This document shows, piece after piece, positions 1 to 8,720 of a stretch of 64,000 bases of DNA. Under the pieces are notes generated by a model that ran no database searches, was not told the origin of the DNA, and saw nothing but the letters and a program-made list of their open reading frames with translations. The translations under genes were made by a program, and so were the position numbers. Source of the stretch: Flavobacteriales bacterium UBA1494 (GTDB lineage: Bacteria > Bacteroidota > Bacteroidia > Flavobacteriales_E > Vicingaceae); assembly GCA_905182175.1 (NCBI GenBank), contig CAJJAT010000007.1:1-64000 (forward strand), written 5' to 3'. Positions within the stretch are counted from its first letter, which is position 1. Every line of letters begins with the position of its first letter.

Positions 1-229
1 CAACATTAACTTCTTTAACTCCAAAAATAATGTCTGCATTTTCTAAACTATCAACTAGGTTTAAACCCTCAGCAGCATATAATGCGTCTTCAAAAGCTCT
101 TATTGTGCTTTTTTGTATAAAAAGTTCAACATTAGGATAACTCTCTAAAATAATTTTACATTGTTTTGGTGTAAACGGAACTCTTTTATCTGGTGGGGTT
201 TTCCCTTCTAGAATGATACCTATTTTCAT
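1..229 (-). CDS. Alanine dehydrogenase/PNT N-terminal-domain protein, 5' part only
   Basis: The reverse strand reads from an ATG at 229 off the left edge of the window, giving 76 residues without a stop. The protein begins MKIGIILEGKTPPDKRVPF and continues through TPKQCKIIL and ADIIFGVKEVN. This is the start of the alanine dehydrogenase/pyridine nucleotide transhydrogenase N-terminal domain, as found in flavobacterial NAD(P)-dependent oxidoreductases of about 400 residues, including saccharopine-dehydrogenase-like members. The substrate cannot be told because the NAD-binding half and most catalytic residues lie outside the window. The RxP segment close to the N-terminus fits the family's pyruvate/keto-acid binding region. 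The gene is transcribed away from the decayed DUF3667 gene. Confidence 0.7.
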   Translation of the reverse strand, partial: MKIGIILEGKTPPDKRVPFTPKQCKIILESYPNVELFIQKSTIRAFEDALYAAEGLNLVDSLENADIIFGVKEVNV

Positions 230-252
230 GTTGCGTAATTGAGTAGGCCAAG

Positions 253-975
253 TTAGTGATTAAAGCTAAAGAGCAGCAGTATTAAGGTGGAACTAACAAA
301 TAATAATCCGTAGCAAACTACTAGAACCAAAAATTTCCAACTCGTTTTTAATCTCGTTTCGAGATATATTTTTCGCAAGCTTTTCCACAAATAAAAGGTA
401 GCGTAAAAGCCACACGCTGCTAACAATATTCTATTTCCTATTATCCAATTAGCTTTCTTAAAAAGAAACTAACTAAGCTGTAAATAATACCCACAAAGAA
501 AAGTGAGAAATGAAAATGCAGCGCAAAGAGAAAATGAGGCATTAAGCCTTTCTTTTGCCGACGATACAATCAAGAAATAAGTAGTGCAAAAGTGGTAACG
601 GAAAGAAAAATAATTGGGGTAACTAAAAGTCAAAGAATAGATTCCAAAATACATCATTTAGGAGGTCTATTTGAGAGGTTGTTGTGACAATCGTAAAATT
701 TGACCAACTCAACAATAAAAAGAAAACTAAACTCAATAAGATAAAAATCCAAAATGGGGCAATATACTGTACCCTCCTACATCGCAGATATTCGATAGTT
801 AAATATACGGGTTTTGTTATTAAAGGTAAAACACTTCGAATAATCTTTGAATCAAAAGTAAAATATCCGTTTAAAAAATGAGTTAATAAACTACCAATGC
901 TTTGATCCAATTTAGTTTCCTGTCCACATTAGAACAAAACTGAAACAGCAGGAGGTACGAACAAAAGAGGCATGA
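253..975 (-). pseudogene. Decayed DUF3667 membrane-protein gene
   Basis: No single frame is open, but stitching the three reverse frames gives a recognisable DUF3667 protein. It starts with a zinc-ribbon CLFC-x8-CSNCGQ (about 972-918), followed by HFLNGYFTFDSKIIRSVL, then KPVYLTIEYLRCRRVQY, and a membrane segment (910-700). After this come LVTPIIFLSVTTFALLIS, an in-frame TGA, LYRRQKKGLMPHFLFALHFHF (about 640-500), and a final hydrophobic piece ending SFNH at a TAA at 253-255. Reading needs frame 0, then 1, then 2, then 0, so there are at least three frameshifts plus one nonsense codon. DUF3667 proteins are inner-membrane proteins of unknown function common in Bacteroidota. This copy cannot make a product. 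Confidence 0.75.
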
Positions 976-1121
976 TAAAACGGAACGAATACATTTACAA
1001 AATGTATTGAGAATTGATAATCTAGAATTACTTCAAGTAAAATTTAAATATTGAAGTATTTCCGTTAATAACTATAAATACTTTTTGCAGATAGGTTTAA
1101 ATTGAAAATTACTTTAGAGGC

Positions 1122-2471
1122 ATGAAAATTCACTTTATAGCAGTTGGAGGAAGTGCGATGCATAACATGGCCATTGCATTGCATAAGAAAGGATTCACGA
1201 TTAGTGGTTCTGATGATGAAATATTCGAACCCTCGAAAAGTAGATTGAGGAAATACGGTTTACTCCCTAAAAAGGAAGGCTGGGATACTTCCTTAATTTC
1301 ATCAGACTTAGATGCCATTATTCTGGGCATGCATGCAAAAAAAGATAACCCTGAGTTATTAAAAGCACAAGAGCTTGGTCTAAGAATATACTCTTACCCT
1401 GAATATGTTTACGAGCAAGCTAAAAATAAAAAGAGAGTGGTTATCGGAGGAAGCCACGGTAAGACTTCCATTACATCCATGATTTTACATGTATTGCAAG
1501 AAGAAAACATTGCTTTCGACTACTTAGTTGGTGCCCAGTTAGAAGGATTTGAAACCATGGTAAGTTTTTCAGATGCTCCAATTATGGTGATCGAAGGAGA
1601 CGAATACCTTTCTTCTCCAATTGACAGACGACCTAAATTCCTTTGGTACAAGCCGCATATCGCGGTATTAAGCGGAGTAGCCTGGGACCATATTAATGTT
1701 TTCCCTACGTTTAAAAACTATGTAGAGCAATTCGAATTATTTAGTAAAACCATAGAACCAGACGGCATGCTTAGCTACTTTTATGAAGATGAACATCTAC
1801 AAAATATTGCGAATAAACTGGATGGCCTCAGAATAAAGCCCTACGCCACACCAACCCATCGAATAGAAAATGGAATTACGTCCATAGGAACAAATTATGG
1901 CTGGTTACCATTAAATATTTTTGGCGAGCATAACCTGCAGAACTTAATGGCAGCATATCATGTTTGCATTGAATTAGGTGTTGAAGAAAATAAATTCTAT
2001 AAAGCAATCCAAAGTTTTAGCGGTGCAGCAAGACGCCTAGAGGAAATTGCAAGAAATGAGAATACAGTTGTATACAAAGACTTTGCTCACTCACCTTCTA
2101 AACTAAAAGCCACGTGTGCCGCTGTAAAAAAGCAATATCCTGATAAAAAAGTTATTGCTTGTATGGAGTTACACACTTTCAGTAGTTTAAACAAAACCTT
2201 TTTACTAGAGTATTCGGGTTGCATGAGTTCCACTGATGAGGCTATCGTTTTCTTTAACCCAAAAACACTTGAACACAAAGGACTAGAAAAAATTACTGTG
2301 GGAGATGTAAAAAATGCTTTTTTACCTTCAAAAGTGACGGTATATAACCGGGCGACCTTGGTTACAAACTATTTAAAATCTCAAAACTTAACGAACTCAG
2401 TAGTGGTATTAATGACCTCCGGAAATTTCGATGGATTAAATTTGAATGATTTTGCGAAAGAATTGGTTTAA
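1122..2471 (+). CDS. mpl: UDP-N-acetylmuramate:L-Ala-gamma-D-Glu-meso-DAP ligase (murein tripeptide ligase)
   Basis: This 449-residue Mur-ligase-family protein recycles peptidoglycan tripeptide by joining it to UDP-MurNAc in the cytoplasm. The N-terminal Rossmann part begins MKIHFIAVGGSAMHNMA. The ATP-binding P-loop GSHGKTS is at residues 110-116, followed by the central-domain motif EGDEY and the C-terminal domain motif YKDFAHSP. The length matches Mpl (about 450) rather than MurC, and the early VGGSAM in place of the MurC GIGG variant also fits Mpl. The frame starts at an ATG with an AT-rich upstream region and no clear Shine-Dalgarno, as usual in this phylum. It converges with the DUF4199 gene, overlapping its end by 4 bases. 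Confidence 0.9.
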   Translation: MKIHFIAVGGSAMHNMAIALHKKGFTISGSDDEIFEPSKSRLRKYGLLPKKEGWDTSLISSDLDAIILGMHAKKDNPELLKAQELGLRIYSYPEYVYEQAKNKKRVVIGGSHGKTSITSMILHVLQEENIAFDYLVGAQLEGFETMVSFSDAPIMVIEGDEYLSSPIDRRPKFLWYKPHIAVLSGVAWDHINVFPTFKNYVEQFELFSKTIEPDGMLSYFYEDEHLQNIANKLDGLRIKPYATPTHRIENGITSIGTNYGWLPLNIFGEHNLQNLMAAYHVCIELGVEENKFYKAIQSFSGAARRLEEIARNENTVVYKDFAHSPSKLKATCAAVKKQYPDKKVIACMELHTFSSLNKTFLLEYSGCMSSTDEAIVFFNPKTLEHKGLEKITVGDVKNAFLPSKVTVYNRATLVTNYLKSQNLTNSVVVLMTSGNFDGLNLNDFAKELV

Positions 2472-2971
2472 GCTTCGTTCCTCACCTTTCTAACAAAAAA
2501 AGTAATTAATGAGGAGTAGAAAGCGCCTAACAACAAGTACAAAATTAACGTAATTGTACTTTGGAAATAGGGGGCGAGTATAACCTGTGCGGTTTCTCTA
2601 GATTTGACCAATTCATTGCCAGTAGCTCGTCCACTTGATTCCAGTGCGGCCATTTGGCTATCGATTTTGGTTGGAAAATAATTGGGGTCTATAAATGTGT
2701 AATACACATATACAAACAGTGACATTAAAACCGCGTACATTCCAACTACCTTTATTCCTGCTTTTACATCTGCAATAAAACCTGTCTTTGTTTCGCTCAT
2801 TTCTTTAAACAGACGTATTCCAAGGAATACACCTATCATAATAACAAACAAGTTGCCAAAGAAGTATATTCTCTCGTAGCCTGTAAACTGCAGATTACCA
2901 GCAAAAATGACCATTTTCATTGCCATTGATACCACTAACATCCAAACTACAATGGAAAAGTGTGTTTTCAT
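2468..2971 (-). CDS. DUF4199 family integral membrane protein
   Basis: The 167-residue product has four hydrophobic segments (about 8-28, 36-56, 70-95 and 135-158) and the layout of DUF4199 proteins. That layout is two N-terminal helices, a KEMSETKTGFIADVKAGIKV-like basic stretch, a third helix, a polar loop with a conserved-looking TFIDPNYF, and a last helix followed by a short basic tail. The function of the family is unknown. It sits 3 bases downstream of rho on the same strand, so it is probably expressed from the rho transcript. The assignment rests on overall pattern rather than on any catalytic motif. Confidence 0.7.
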   Translation of the reverse strand: MKTHFSIVVWMLVVSMAMKMVIFAGNLQFTGYERIYFFGNLFVIMIGVFLGIRLFKEMSETKTGFIADVKAGIKVVGMYAVLMSLFVYVYYTFIDPNYFPTKIDSQMAALESSGRATGNELVKSRETAQVILAPYFQSTITLILYLLLGAFYSSLITFFVRKVRNEA

Positions 2972-2974
2972 GAG

Positions 2975-4747
2975 TTAACCATTCATAGAAATCAAGAACT
3001 CATTGTTGTCTTTAGTTCTTGTCATTCTGTCTTTCAAAAAGTTCATTGCTTCTACTGGACTCATATCTGCAATATGATTTCTCAATACCCACATACGTTG
3101 AGTAATGTCTTTTCCAAGTAGTAAGTCCTCTTTTCTCGTAGACGAAGAAACAATGTCGATAGCAGGGTAAATCCTTCTGTTCGAAATCTTCCGATCCAGC
3201 TGAAGTTCCATGTTACCGGTTCCTTTGAATTCTTCAAAGATTACCTCGTCCATTTTCGAACCAGTATCGGTTAAAGCAGTCGCTAAAATGGTTAAAGAAC
3301 CACCATTTTCAATTTTTCTTGCAGCTCCAAAGAATCGTTTTGGCTTGTGTAATGCATTGGCGTCAACGCCACCGGAAAGAACCTTTCCTGATGATGGAGA
3401 AACGGTGTTATAAGCTCTCGCTAAACGGGTAATAGAATCTAACAGAATAACAACATCATGACCACATTCAGTCATTCTCTTTGCTTTTTCCAACACAATG
3501 TTCGCCACTTTTACATGACGCTCGGCAGGCTCATCAAATGTCGAAGCAATTACTTCGGCATTAACAGAACGAGACATATCAGTGACTTCTTCAGGACGTT
3601 CATCAATCAATAAAATCATTAAATAAACCTCTGGATGATTCGCTGCTATTGCATTTGCAACTTCTTTTAGTAAAGTTGTTTTACCCGTTTTCGGCTGTGC
3701 AACAATCAATCCTCTCTGTCCTTTACCTATCGGTGTAAATAAATCAATTACCCTCGTAGAAAGAGACTCATCTTTATGACCTGATAATTGAAATTTTTCA
3801 GTTGGGAAAAGTGGTGTTAAATATTCAAAAGGTACTCGGTCTCTTACAAAACTTGGTTCTCTTCCGTTTATTTCTATAAGTTTAATTAATGGAAAATATT
3901 TTTCTCCTTCTTTAGGAGGTCGGACTGTTCCTCGAACAGTATCGCCAGTTTTTAAACCAAATAATTTGACTTGAGAAACTGAAACATATACATCATCAGG
4001 GGAATTCAGGTAATTGTAATCTGAAGATCGCAAAAATCCATAACCATCAGGCATCATTTCCAATACTCCTTCAGCGTCAATTATACCATCAAAATCATAC
4101 TCTTGTTTCTTTGGTCTCGGGTTCGGTCTATTTTGGTTATTATTCTGATTGTTGCCTCGGTTACTAATATCCTTCGCATTTTGATTATCATTTTGGCTGT
4201 TGTTCTTGCCATTCTGATTATCGTTTCTTTCTTTTTGTTGTTTCGGGTTGTTTTTTGGTCGCTCAACTTTAACTTCCGTTTTAACTTGAACACTGTCCTT
4301 CTCTTTTTTTTCTGCGCTTAGAGGTTTCTTCTGTTTATCAGCAGATAATTTTTCCTTCTTCTCGGCTTCAATTCTAGGCCGAACTGTCCTTTCCGATGGA
4401 GCCTTTTTAGGGTAAGCCACTTTTATTGATGCTCCTTTGTTAGCTTCTTTTTTGTTATCTACGTACTCAGATTTCGGCTTTATCGCAACATTCGGGGTGA
4501 TTGTTTTCTCTACTTCCACTCTTGGAACTTTTAGAGCTTTTGGTTTTCTTGTAGTTTTTTTGACAACAGACTCATCCTGTTTTTTATCAATAGATTTCAC
4601 GGACTGTGGCTTCACAGCCTGCTGATCTAATACTTGATAAATTAAATCTTCTTTTTTAAGCTTTTGAAATTTTTTAATCTCTAACTGCTTAGCAATTTCT
4701 TTTAATTCTATAACCGTTTTCTGGTTCAATTGAAGGATATCGTACAT
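2975..4747 (-). CDS. rho: Transcription termination factor Rho with long Asn/Gln-rich linker
   Basis: ATP-dependent RNA helicase that ends transcription. The start was set at the ATG at 4747 (590 residues, [10 protein letters not shown]...), which matches the conserved Rho N-terminus. A longer reading from 4837 would begin at the predicted transcription start. Order: Rho_N helical domain about 1-43; a long charged linker about 44-218 with a tract of N and Q at 165-210; cold-shock RNA-binding domain about 225-295; Walker A QPKTGKTT at 351-358; Walker B DVVILLDS at 431-438; then R- and Q-loop region to residue 590. E. coli Rho has 419 residues, so most of the excess is the linker. Bacteroidota Rho proteins are known for such disordered insertions. 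DUF4199 follows 3 bases downstream. Confidence 0.95.
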   Translation of the reverse strand: MYDILQLNQKTVIELKEIAKQLEIKKFQKLKKEDLIYQVLDQQAVKPQSVKSIDKKQDESVVKKTTRKPKALKVPRVEVEKTITPNVAIKPKSEYVDNKKEANKGASIKVAYPKKAPSERTVRPRIEAEKKEKLSADKQKKPLSAEKKEKDSVQVKTEVKVERPKNNPKQQKERNDNQNGKNNSQNDNQNAKDISNRGNNQNNNQNRPNPRPKKQEYDFDGIIDAEGVLEMMPDGYGFLRSSDYNYLNSPDDVYVSVSQVKLFGLKTGDTVRGTVRPPKEGEKYFPLIKLIEINGREPSFVRDRVPFEYLTPLFPTEKFQLSGHKDESLSTRVIDLFTPIGKGQRGLIVAQPKTGKTTLLKEVANAIAANHPEVYLMILLIDERPEEVTDMSRSVNAEVIASTFDEPAERHVKVANIVLEKAKRMTECGHDVVILLDSITRLARAYNTVSPSSGKVLSGGVDANALHKPKRFFGAARKIENGGSLTILATALTDTGSKMDEVIFEEFKGTGNMELQLDRKISNRRIYPAIDIVSSSTRKEDLLLGKDITQRMWVLRNHIADMSPVEAMNFLKDRMTRTKDNNEFLISMNG

Positions 4748-4814
4748 GAAATATTTTGTAATGAGCTTGATGTTGCTTAATTCGACTGAAATTAGAAAAG
4801 TTGAATTTCTGAAC

Positions 4815-4850
4815 CTTGAGATCTCAAGAGATTGCAAGTATACAAATATA
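4815..4850 (-). promoter_or_regulatory. Putative rho promoter and palindromic leader element
   Basis: On the reverse strand TATATTTG (4850-4843) is an exact match to the Bacteroidota -7 box TAnnTTTG. A clear -33 TTG at the usual distance was not seen. About 15 bases downstream, inside the predicted 5' leader, lies the perfect 14-base palindrome CTTGAGATCTCAAG (4815-4828). The leader from about 4836 to the rho ATG at 4747 would be roughly 90 bases. rho is autoregulated in several bacteria by attenuation in its leader. Whether the palindrome takes part here is inference. Confidence 0.45.
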
Positions 4851-4860
4851 AATTGAAATT

Positions 4861-5886
4861 TTACTTTTTGAGTTTATATATGTTTTCAATTATTTCAACA
4901 ACCTTTAAGCCTTCCAGACTATTTGTTGTCACTATATTTTTTCCCTGTAAGGTGTCCACTACATTTTGAATCACAAACTGGTGGTTTGCAGCACTGCCTT
5001 TATATTTTCCATAATCGTTTGGAGGAAGCGTATGTTCTAAAACAGGTTGCTTGTAATCTTTAATATGACAGTAAACAATCTCATTCATGTACTGTCCACC
5101 AACTTTAACACTTCCCTTCTCTCCAATTATAGACAAACTACTCTCCATATTTTGGCCATAAACAGCAGTTGAATAATTTATACTACCTGCCCCACCTTTT
5201 ACAAAGTCGAATTGCACAATACCGGAATCTTCAAATTCTGTTGTATTTTGATGGTTAAAATCGTAAAAATTTGCATTTATATTCGTTACGTCACCAAACA
5301 ACCAGTACATCGTATCCAAAAAGTGACTAAACTGGGTAAACAAAGTTCCGCCATCTTTTTCGAGTTTACCTTTCCAATAACTCGGAGCACCGCCCTGATA
5401 ATAATCATCATCTCGATTCCAGAAGCAGTTAATATTTGCCATGTATATTTCGCCAAGCACACCACTTTCAACAACTTCTTTTAACCAACGAGAAGGAGGA
5501 CTATACCGATTTTGCATCACACAAAACACTCTCTTATTCACCTTTAATGACTCATGAATAACGTCTTCAGCATCTGTTTTTGACAATGCCATAGGTTTCT
5601 CAACAACAACATGAGAACCATTTTTTAGTGCAACAATAGCCTGTGAAGCGTGCAAATAATTAGGGGTGCATATATTTACCACATCAGCTTTCAATCCCGA
5701 TTTAACAAAGTCTTCTATCGTCTTGAAAAATGGAACATCAAATTCTTCTTTTAATTCATTTTCCAAAGATTGTTCAACATCTATCAATGCAACCAACTCA
5801 GTATCATTGTTAATTTTCACCATGCTTGCATGGCGTTTACCAATTCTACCACAGCCTACGATAGCAAATTTTATAGTTGTTAACAT
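4861..5886 (-). CDS. Gfo/Idh/MocA family sugar oxidoreductase
   Basis: This is a 341-residue NAD(P)-dependent oxidoreductase. The N-terminal Rossmann fold has [12 protein letters not shown] (residues 9-20) and the family signature EKPMA with EKP at 96-98. The C-terminal alpha/beta domain (about 125-310) contains [14 protein letters not shown]-like residues, where the HFLD histidine is typical of the substrate pocket. The closest functional class by feel is UDP-N-acetylglucosaminuronate 3-dehydrogenase (WbpB type) used in surface-polysaccharide synthesis, but the substrate cannot be proven from sequence. It is divergent from galE, 75 bases away, which supports a nucleotide-sugar role. It ends 13 bases before the rho promoter. 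Confidence 0.8.
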   Translation of the reverse strand: MLTTIKFAIVGCGRIGKRHASMVKINNDTELVALIDVEQSLENELKEEFDVPFFKTIEDFVKSGLKADVVNICTPNYLHASQAIVALKNGSHVVVEKPMALSKTDAEDVIHESLKVNKRVFCVMQNRYSPPSRWLKEVVESGVLGEIYMANINCFWNRDDDYYQGGAPSYWKGKLEKDGGTLFTQFSHFLDTMYWLFGDVTNINANFYDFNHQNTTEFEDSGIVQFDFVKGGAGSINYSTAVYGQNMESSLSIIGEKGSVKVGGQYMNEIVYCHIKDYKQPVLEHTLPPNDYGKYKGSAANHQFVIQNVVDTLQGKNIVTTNSLEGLKVVEIIENIYKLKK

Positions 5887-5936
5887 CTTTTTTTAAATTA
5901 CTTAGACGCAATATTAATATTATTTGGGGTGAAAAG

Positions 5937-5944
5937 TATCTTTG
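5937..5944 (+). promoter_or_regulatory. Putative galE -7 promoter box
   Basis: TATCTTTG matches the Bacteroidota -7 consensus TAnnTTTG exactly and lies 17 bases upstream of the galE ATG at 5962. No good TTG was seen at the -33 distance. The box falls downstream of an in-frame GTG at 5929, which argues against that GTG as a start. Confidence 0.45.
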
Positions 5945-5961
5945 TAACTAAATTAAACTAC

Positions 5962-6966
5962 ATGAATATTCTTATCACAGGTGGAGCAGGATACATTGGT
6001 TCCCACACCATTATTCAATTATTAGAACAAGGATATGAAAACTTGTATTCAATTGACAACTATCTTAACTCAAGCGAAAGTACTTATCAAAAAATCGAAG
6101 AGATTACTGGTAAGAAAGTAATCTTTTTTGATATCGACTTAACCGATAAGGCAAGTACTGAGACTTTTTTTGAATTAAATCAGATTGCAGTCGTGATTCA
6201 CTTTGCTGCTTTAAAATCAGTGCCGGATTCTGTTAATATGCCCTTGGAATATTACGGCAACAACATCAACAGTTTATTAAATATTTTATCAGGGGCAGAA
6301 TCAAATGGTGTGGAAAAAATCATTTTTTCTAGTTCTTGTTCTGTCTACGGCAATCCTGAAAAGCTTCCCGTTAGCGAAGAAACTCCATTTGGAAAGGCTG
6401 AATCACCATATGCTAGCACCAAACAAATGGGCGAAAATATTTTAAAAGATTTCGCAAAAAAAAACAAAGAGATAGAAGTGATTTCTCTCCGTTATTTCAA
6501 TCCAGTAGGTGCACATACTTCAGGAGTCATTGGAGAACCTTTTACTAAGCGACCAAACAACCTTGTTCCCATTATTACCCAAACCGCTGCAAAATTAAGA
6601 AAGAAAATTACGGTGTTTGGAAGCAACTACAACACCTCTGATGGCAGCTGTATTAGAGATTACATTCACGTAGATGATATAGCAAATGCGCACATCAAAG
6701 CAATTAATTTCAAAAACAAGGAGAATTTAAATTATTCGGTTTTTAACTTAGGCACAGGAAAAGGAACTTCGGTTCTTGAAATAATTAAAGCGTTCGAAAA
6801 AATTAATAATATAACCTTAAATTATACAATTGGCAAAAGGAGATTAGGAGATGTAGAAGCAATTTATGCTGAAAATACAGTAGCAAGATCTGCGCTAAAT
6901 TGGACTCCAACTCGTGATTTGGAAACAATGGTAAAAAGTGCATGGAGATGGCAACAAAACATGTAA
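5962..6966 (+). CDS. galE: UDP-glucose 4-epimerase
   Basis: This 334-residue extended-SDR enzyme interconverts UDP-glucose and UDP-galactose (or their N-acetyl forms). The NAD-binding motif GGAGYIGS is at 7-14. The catalytic pair Tyr150 and Lys154 lies in SPYASTK, preceded by the SSSCSVYG strand. RYFNPVGAH and the C-terminal RRLGDVEAIYA are GalE signatures. The ATG at 5962 was chosen over an upstream in-frame GTG because MNILITGGAG is the canonical beginning and a promoter box lies between the two. It converges with rlmH, 2 bases apart. Being next to a Gfo/Idh/MocA gene and a few kb from a polysaccharide locus suggests it supplies sugar nucleotides for surface glycans. Confidence 0.92.
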   Translation: MNILITGGAGYIGSHTIIQLLEQGYENLYSIDNYLNSSESTYQKIEEITGKKVIFFDIDLTDKASTETFFELNQIAVVIHFAALKSVPDSVNMPLEYYGNNINSLLNILSGAESNGVEKIIFSSSCSVYGNPEKLPVSEETPFGKAESPYASTKQMGENILKDFAKKNKEIEVISLRYFNPVGAHTSGVIGEPFTKRPNNLVPIITQTAAKLRKKITVFGSNYNTSDGSCIRDYIHVDDIANAHIKAINFKNKENLNYSVFNLGTGKGTSVLEIIKAFEKINNITLNYTIGKRRLGDVEAIYAENTVARSALNWTPTRDLETMVKSAWRWQQNM

Positions 6967-6968
6967 GT

Positions 6969-7436
6969 TTAATTGTGATGATACTTCTCTCCTTTTAAAA
7001 TTGTAAATCCTCGGTACAATTGTTCTAAGAATATTAAGCGCACCATTTGGTGGGTAAACGTCATTTTTGAGAGCGCAATTTTGTGGTTGGCTCTCTTGTA
7101 TACAGCTTCACTAAAACCGAAAGCTCCACCAATTACAAAAACCATCTCTCTGCTAGAGGCATTCATGCCTTTTTGAAGAAATTTAGAAAATCCAATTGAA
7201 TTGAATTCTTTACCGAGCTCATCCAACAAAATTAAATTCGCAGACGAGTCTACTTTTGAAAGAATCAAATTCCCTTCTTCAGTTTTTAAAACTTCAGAAC
7301 CAACATTTTTTTTCTTTAGTTCTAAGTAATCTATAGAGACCTTACCGTAATGACTTAGTCGATTTATATACCCTTCATACAAACTTTTAATTTGCTGATC
7401 CGTTGTTTTGCCAATGCAAACAAACCTAATCCTCAT
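6969..7436 (-). CDS. rlmH: 23S rRNA (pseudouridine1915-N3)-methyltransferase RlmH
   Basis: This 155-residue SPOUT-class methyltransferase modifies pseudouridine 1915 in helix 69 of 23S rRNA. Visible family marks are ILLDELGKEFNS (the LDexG motif), VFVIGGAFGFSE (SAM-binding knot) and the C-terminal KMTFTHQMVRLIFLEQLYR ending GEKYHHN, which is diagnostic for RlmH. The start at 7436 gives MRIRFVCIGKT, the normal beginning; a reading from 7457 adds seven residues not found in the family. Together with the DUF4783-nadC-yihY run it forms a divergent pair, 64 bases apart. Confidence 0.93.
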   Translation of the reverse strand: MRIRFVCIGKTTDQQIKSLYEGYINRLSHYGKVSIDYLELKKKNVGSEVLKTEEGNLILSKVDSSANLILLDELGKEFNSIGFSKFLQKGMNASSREMVFVIGGAFGFSEAVYKRANHKIALSKMTFTHQMVRLIFLEQLYRGFTILKGEKYHHN

Positions 7437-7500
7437 ATTTTCAATTTTAAAAAACAAATATAACCCTGAATGAAACTACCAAAAAGCCTAACTTTATAAA

Positions 7501-7878
7501 ATGAATTATAGATTCCTAGTCCTGTTAATCTTTCTTTCCTCGCAATTCTTAGCTCAAGAAGGAATAAAATTTTCTGAGTTTTTACAAGAATCTAAAATAT
7601 CAAATTTTACAGAGAATTTTAGCAAAACAATCGATTTGACGTTGCCTAACGTAAAAGCGAACTACGGGAATAAACAAGCGCAAATTTTAGTGCATAATTT
7701 TTTTAAAAAATGGCCCAATGCTGTTTACAGTAAAAAACATTCAGGAGGAGGAAACGGAAGACCAATTTTCGAAATAGGAAGTTTAACCACATCACGTAAA
7801 ACATACAGAACGTACTTGTTATACAATACAATTAAAACATCATTCGAAGTCATCGAATTTCGAGTAGAACCTGAATAA
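7501..7878 (+). CDS. DUF4783 exported protein
   Basis: The product has 125 residues with a signal peptide (about 1-18, MNYRFLVLLIFLSSQFLAQ, cleavage near AQ-EG). The mature part shows the DUF4783 pattern of an NTF2-like small fold: LPNVKANYGNKQAQILVHNFF, then KKHSGGGNGRPIFEIGSLTT, then YRTYLLYN and a last strand IEFRVEPE. The function is unknown. The gene lies 2 bases upstream of nadC, a pairing also seen in other Bacteroidota, so the two are probably translated from one mRNA. The periplasmic location is inferred from the signal peptide. Confidence 0.75.
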   Translation: MNYRFLVLLIFLSSQFLAQEGIKFSEFLQESKISNFTENFSKTIDLTLPNVKANYGNKQAQILVHNFFKKWPNAVYSKKHSGGGNGRPIFEIGSLTTSRKTYRTYLLYNTIKTSFEVIEFRVEPE

Positions 7879-7880
7879 TT

Positions 7881-8720
7881 TTGAAAGAATATAGCCACCT
7901 TATAACCTTAGCTTTATCAGAGGACATAGGCGAAGGAGATCATACGAGTTTATCCTGTATACCATCAGATGCAATTGGTAAAGCCCATTTGTTAGTTAAA
8001 CAAGGGGGTATTTTAGCCGGCGTTGAAGTTGCCTTGGAAGTTTTTAGACTAGTAGATAGTGATTTAAAAATAGAACTACTTTTAAATGATGGAGATGCAA
8101 TAAAGTACGGAGACGTTGCTTTTACAGTTAAAGGAAAAGCCCAATCAATTTTAATGGGAGAGCGCCTTGCATTGAACTACATGCAAAGAATGAGCGGTAT
8201 TGCAACACACACCGCATACCTAATAAATATAATTGGGGAATCTACTACCAAGTTGCTAGACACAAGGAAAACAACTCCAAATAATCGTTTTTTTGAAAAA
8301 ATGGCCGTTAAAATTGGTGGAGGTGAAAATCATCGTTTTGGGTTGTATGATATGGTTATGATAAAGGATAACCACATCGATTATGCAGGAGGAATAGAGC
8401 AGGCGATTTCAAAAACAAAAAAATACCTAAAGGCAAAGAACCTTGATATTCCAATTGAAGTCGAAGCCAGAAATTTAGCAGAGGTAGAAACAATTTTAGC
8501 TGCGGAAAAAGTAGATAGAATTATGCTTGATAATTTCAATTACACCGATATGAAAACTGCGGTGAATCTAATTGGCGATTATGCCGAGACTGAAGCATCG
8601 GGTGGAATAACTGAGGAAACAATAGGAGAATATGCAAAGTGTGGTGTAGATTATATAAGCGTAGGAGCCTTAACCCATCAAATAAAAAGTCTAGATCTAA
8701 GTTTAAAAGCTACAGATTAA
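7881..8720 (+). CDS. nadC: Nicotinate-nucleotide pyrophosphorylase (carboxylating)
   Basis: This 279-residue quinolinate phosphoribosyltransferase makes nicotinate mononucleotide from quinolinate and PRPP in de novo NAD synthesis. The motifs are EDIGEGDHTS near the N-terminus, ERLALNYMQRMSGIAT, the substrate-binding LDTRKTTP, GGGENHRFGLYDMVMIKDNH, EVEARN and LDNF, ending in a SVGALTHQIKSLDLS stretch. The start codon is TTG at 7881; no ATG or GTG lies between it and the conserved EDIGEGD, so the unusual start looks real. It starts 2 bases after the DUF4783 stop and its own stop abuts the yihY ATG, pointing to translational coupling. nadA and nadB are not in the window. Confidence 0.93.
   Translation: MKEYSHLITLALSEDIGEGDHTSLSCIPSDAIGKAHLLVKQGGILAGVEVALEVFRLVDSDLKIELLLNDGDAIKYGDVAFTVKGKAQSILMGERLALNYMQRMSGIATHTAYLINIIGESTTKLLDTRKTTPNNRFFEKMAVKIGGGENHRFGLYDMVMIKDNHIDYAGGIEQAISKTKKYLKAKNLDIPIEVEARNLAEVETILAAEKVDRIMLDNFNYTDMKTAVNLIGDYAETEASGGITEETIGEYAKCGVDYISVGALTHQIKSLDLSLKATD

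Noticed and set aside
684-881. 65-codon forward frame opposite the DUF3667 remnant
   Set aside because: It is antisense to the recognisable DUF3667 segment with the conserved FLNGYFTFD and CRRVQY pieces; its own translation is lysine-rich and resembles nothing.
4748-4837. Longer Rho start at 4837
   Set aside because: The extra 30 residues are not part of the Rho N-terminus and would start at about the predicted transcription start; the ATG at 4747 begins the conserved MYDILQLN segment.
5929-5961. GTG start for galE eleven codons upstream
   Set aside because: It lies upstream of a TAnnTTTG box and adds residues before the canonical MNILITGGAGYIG start.
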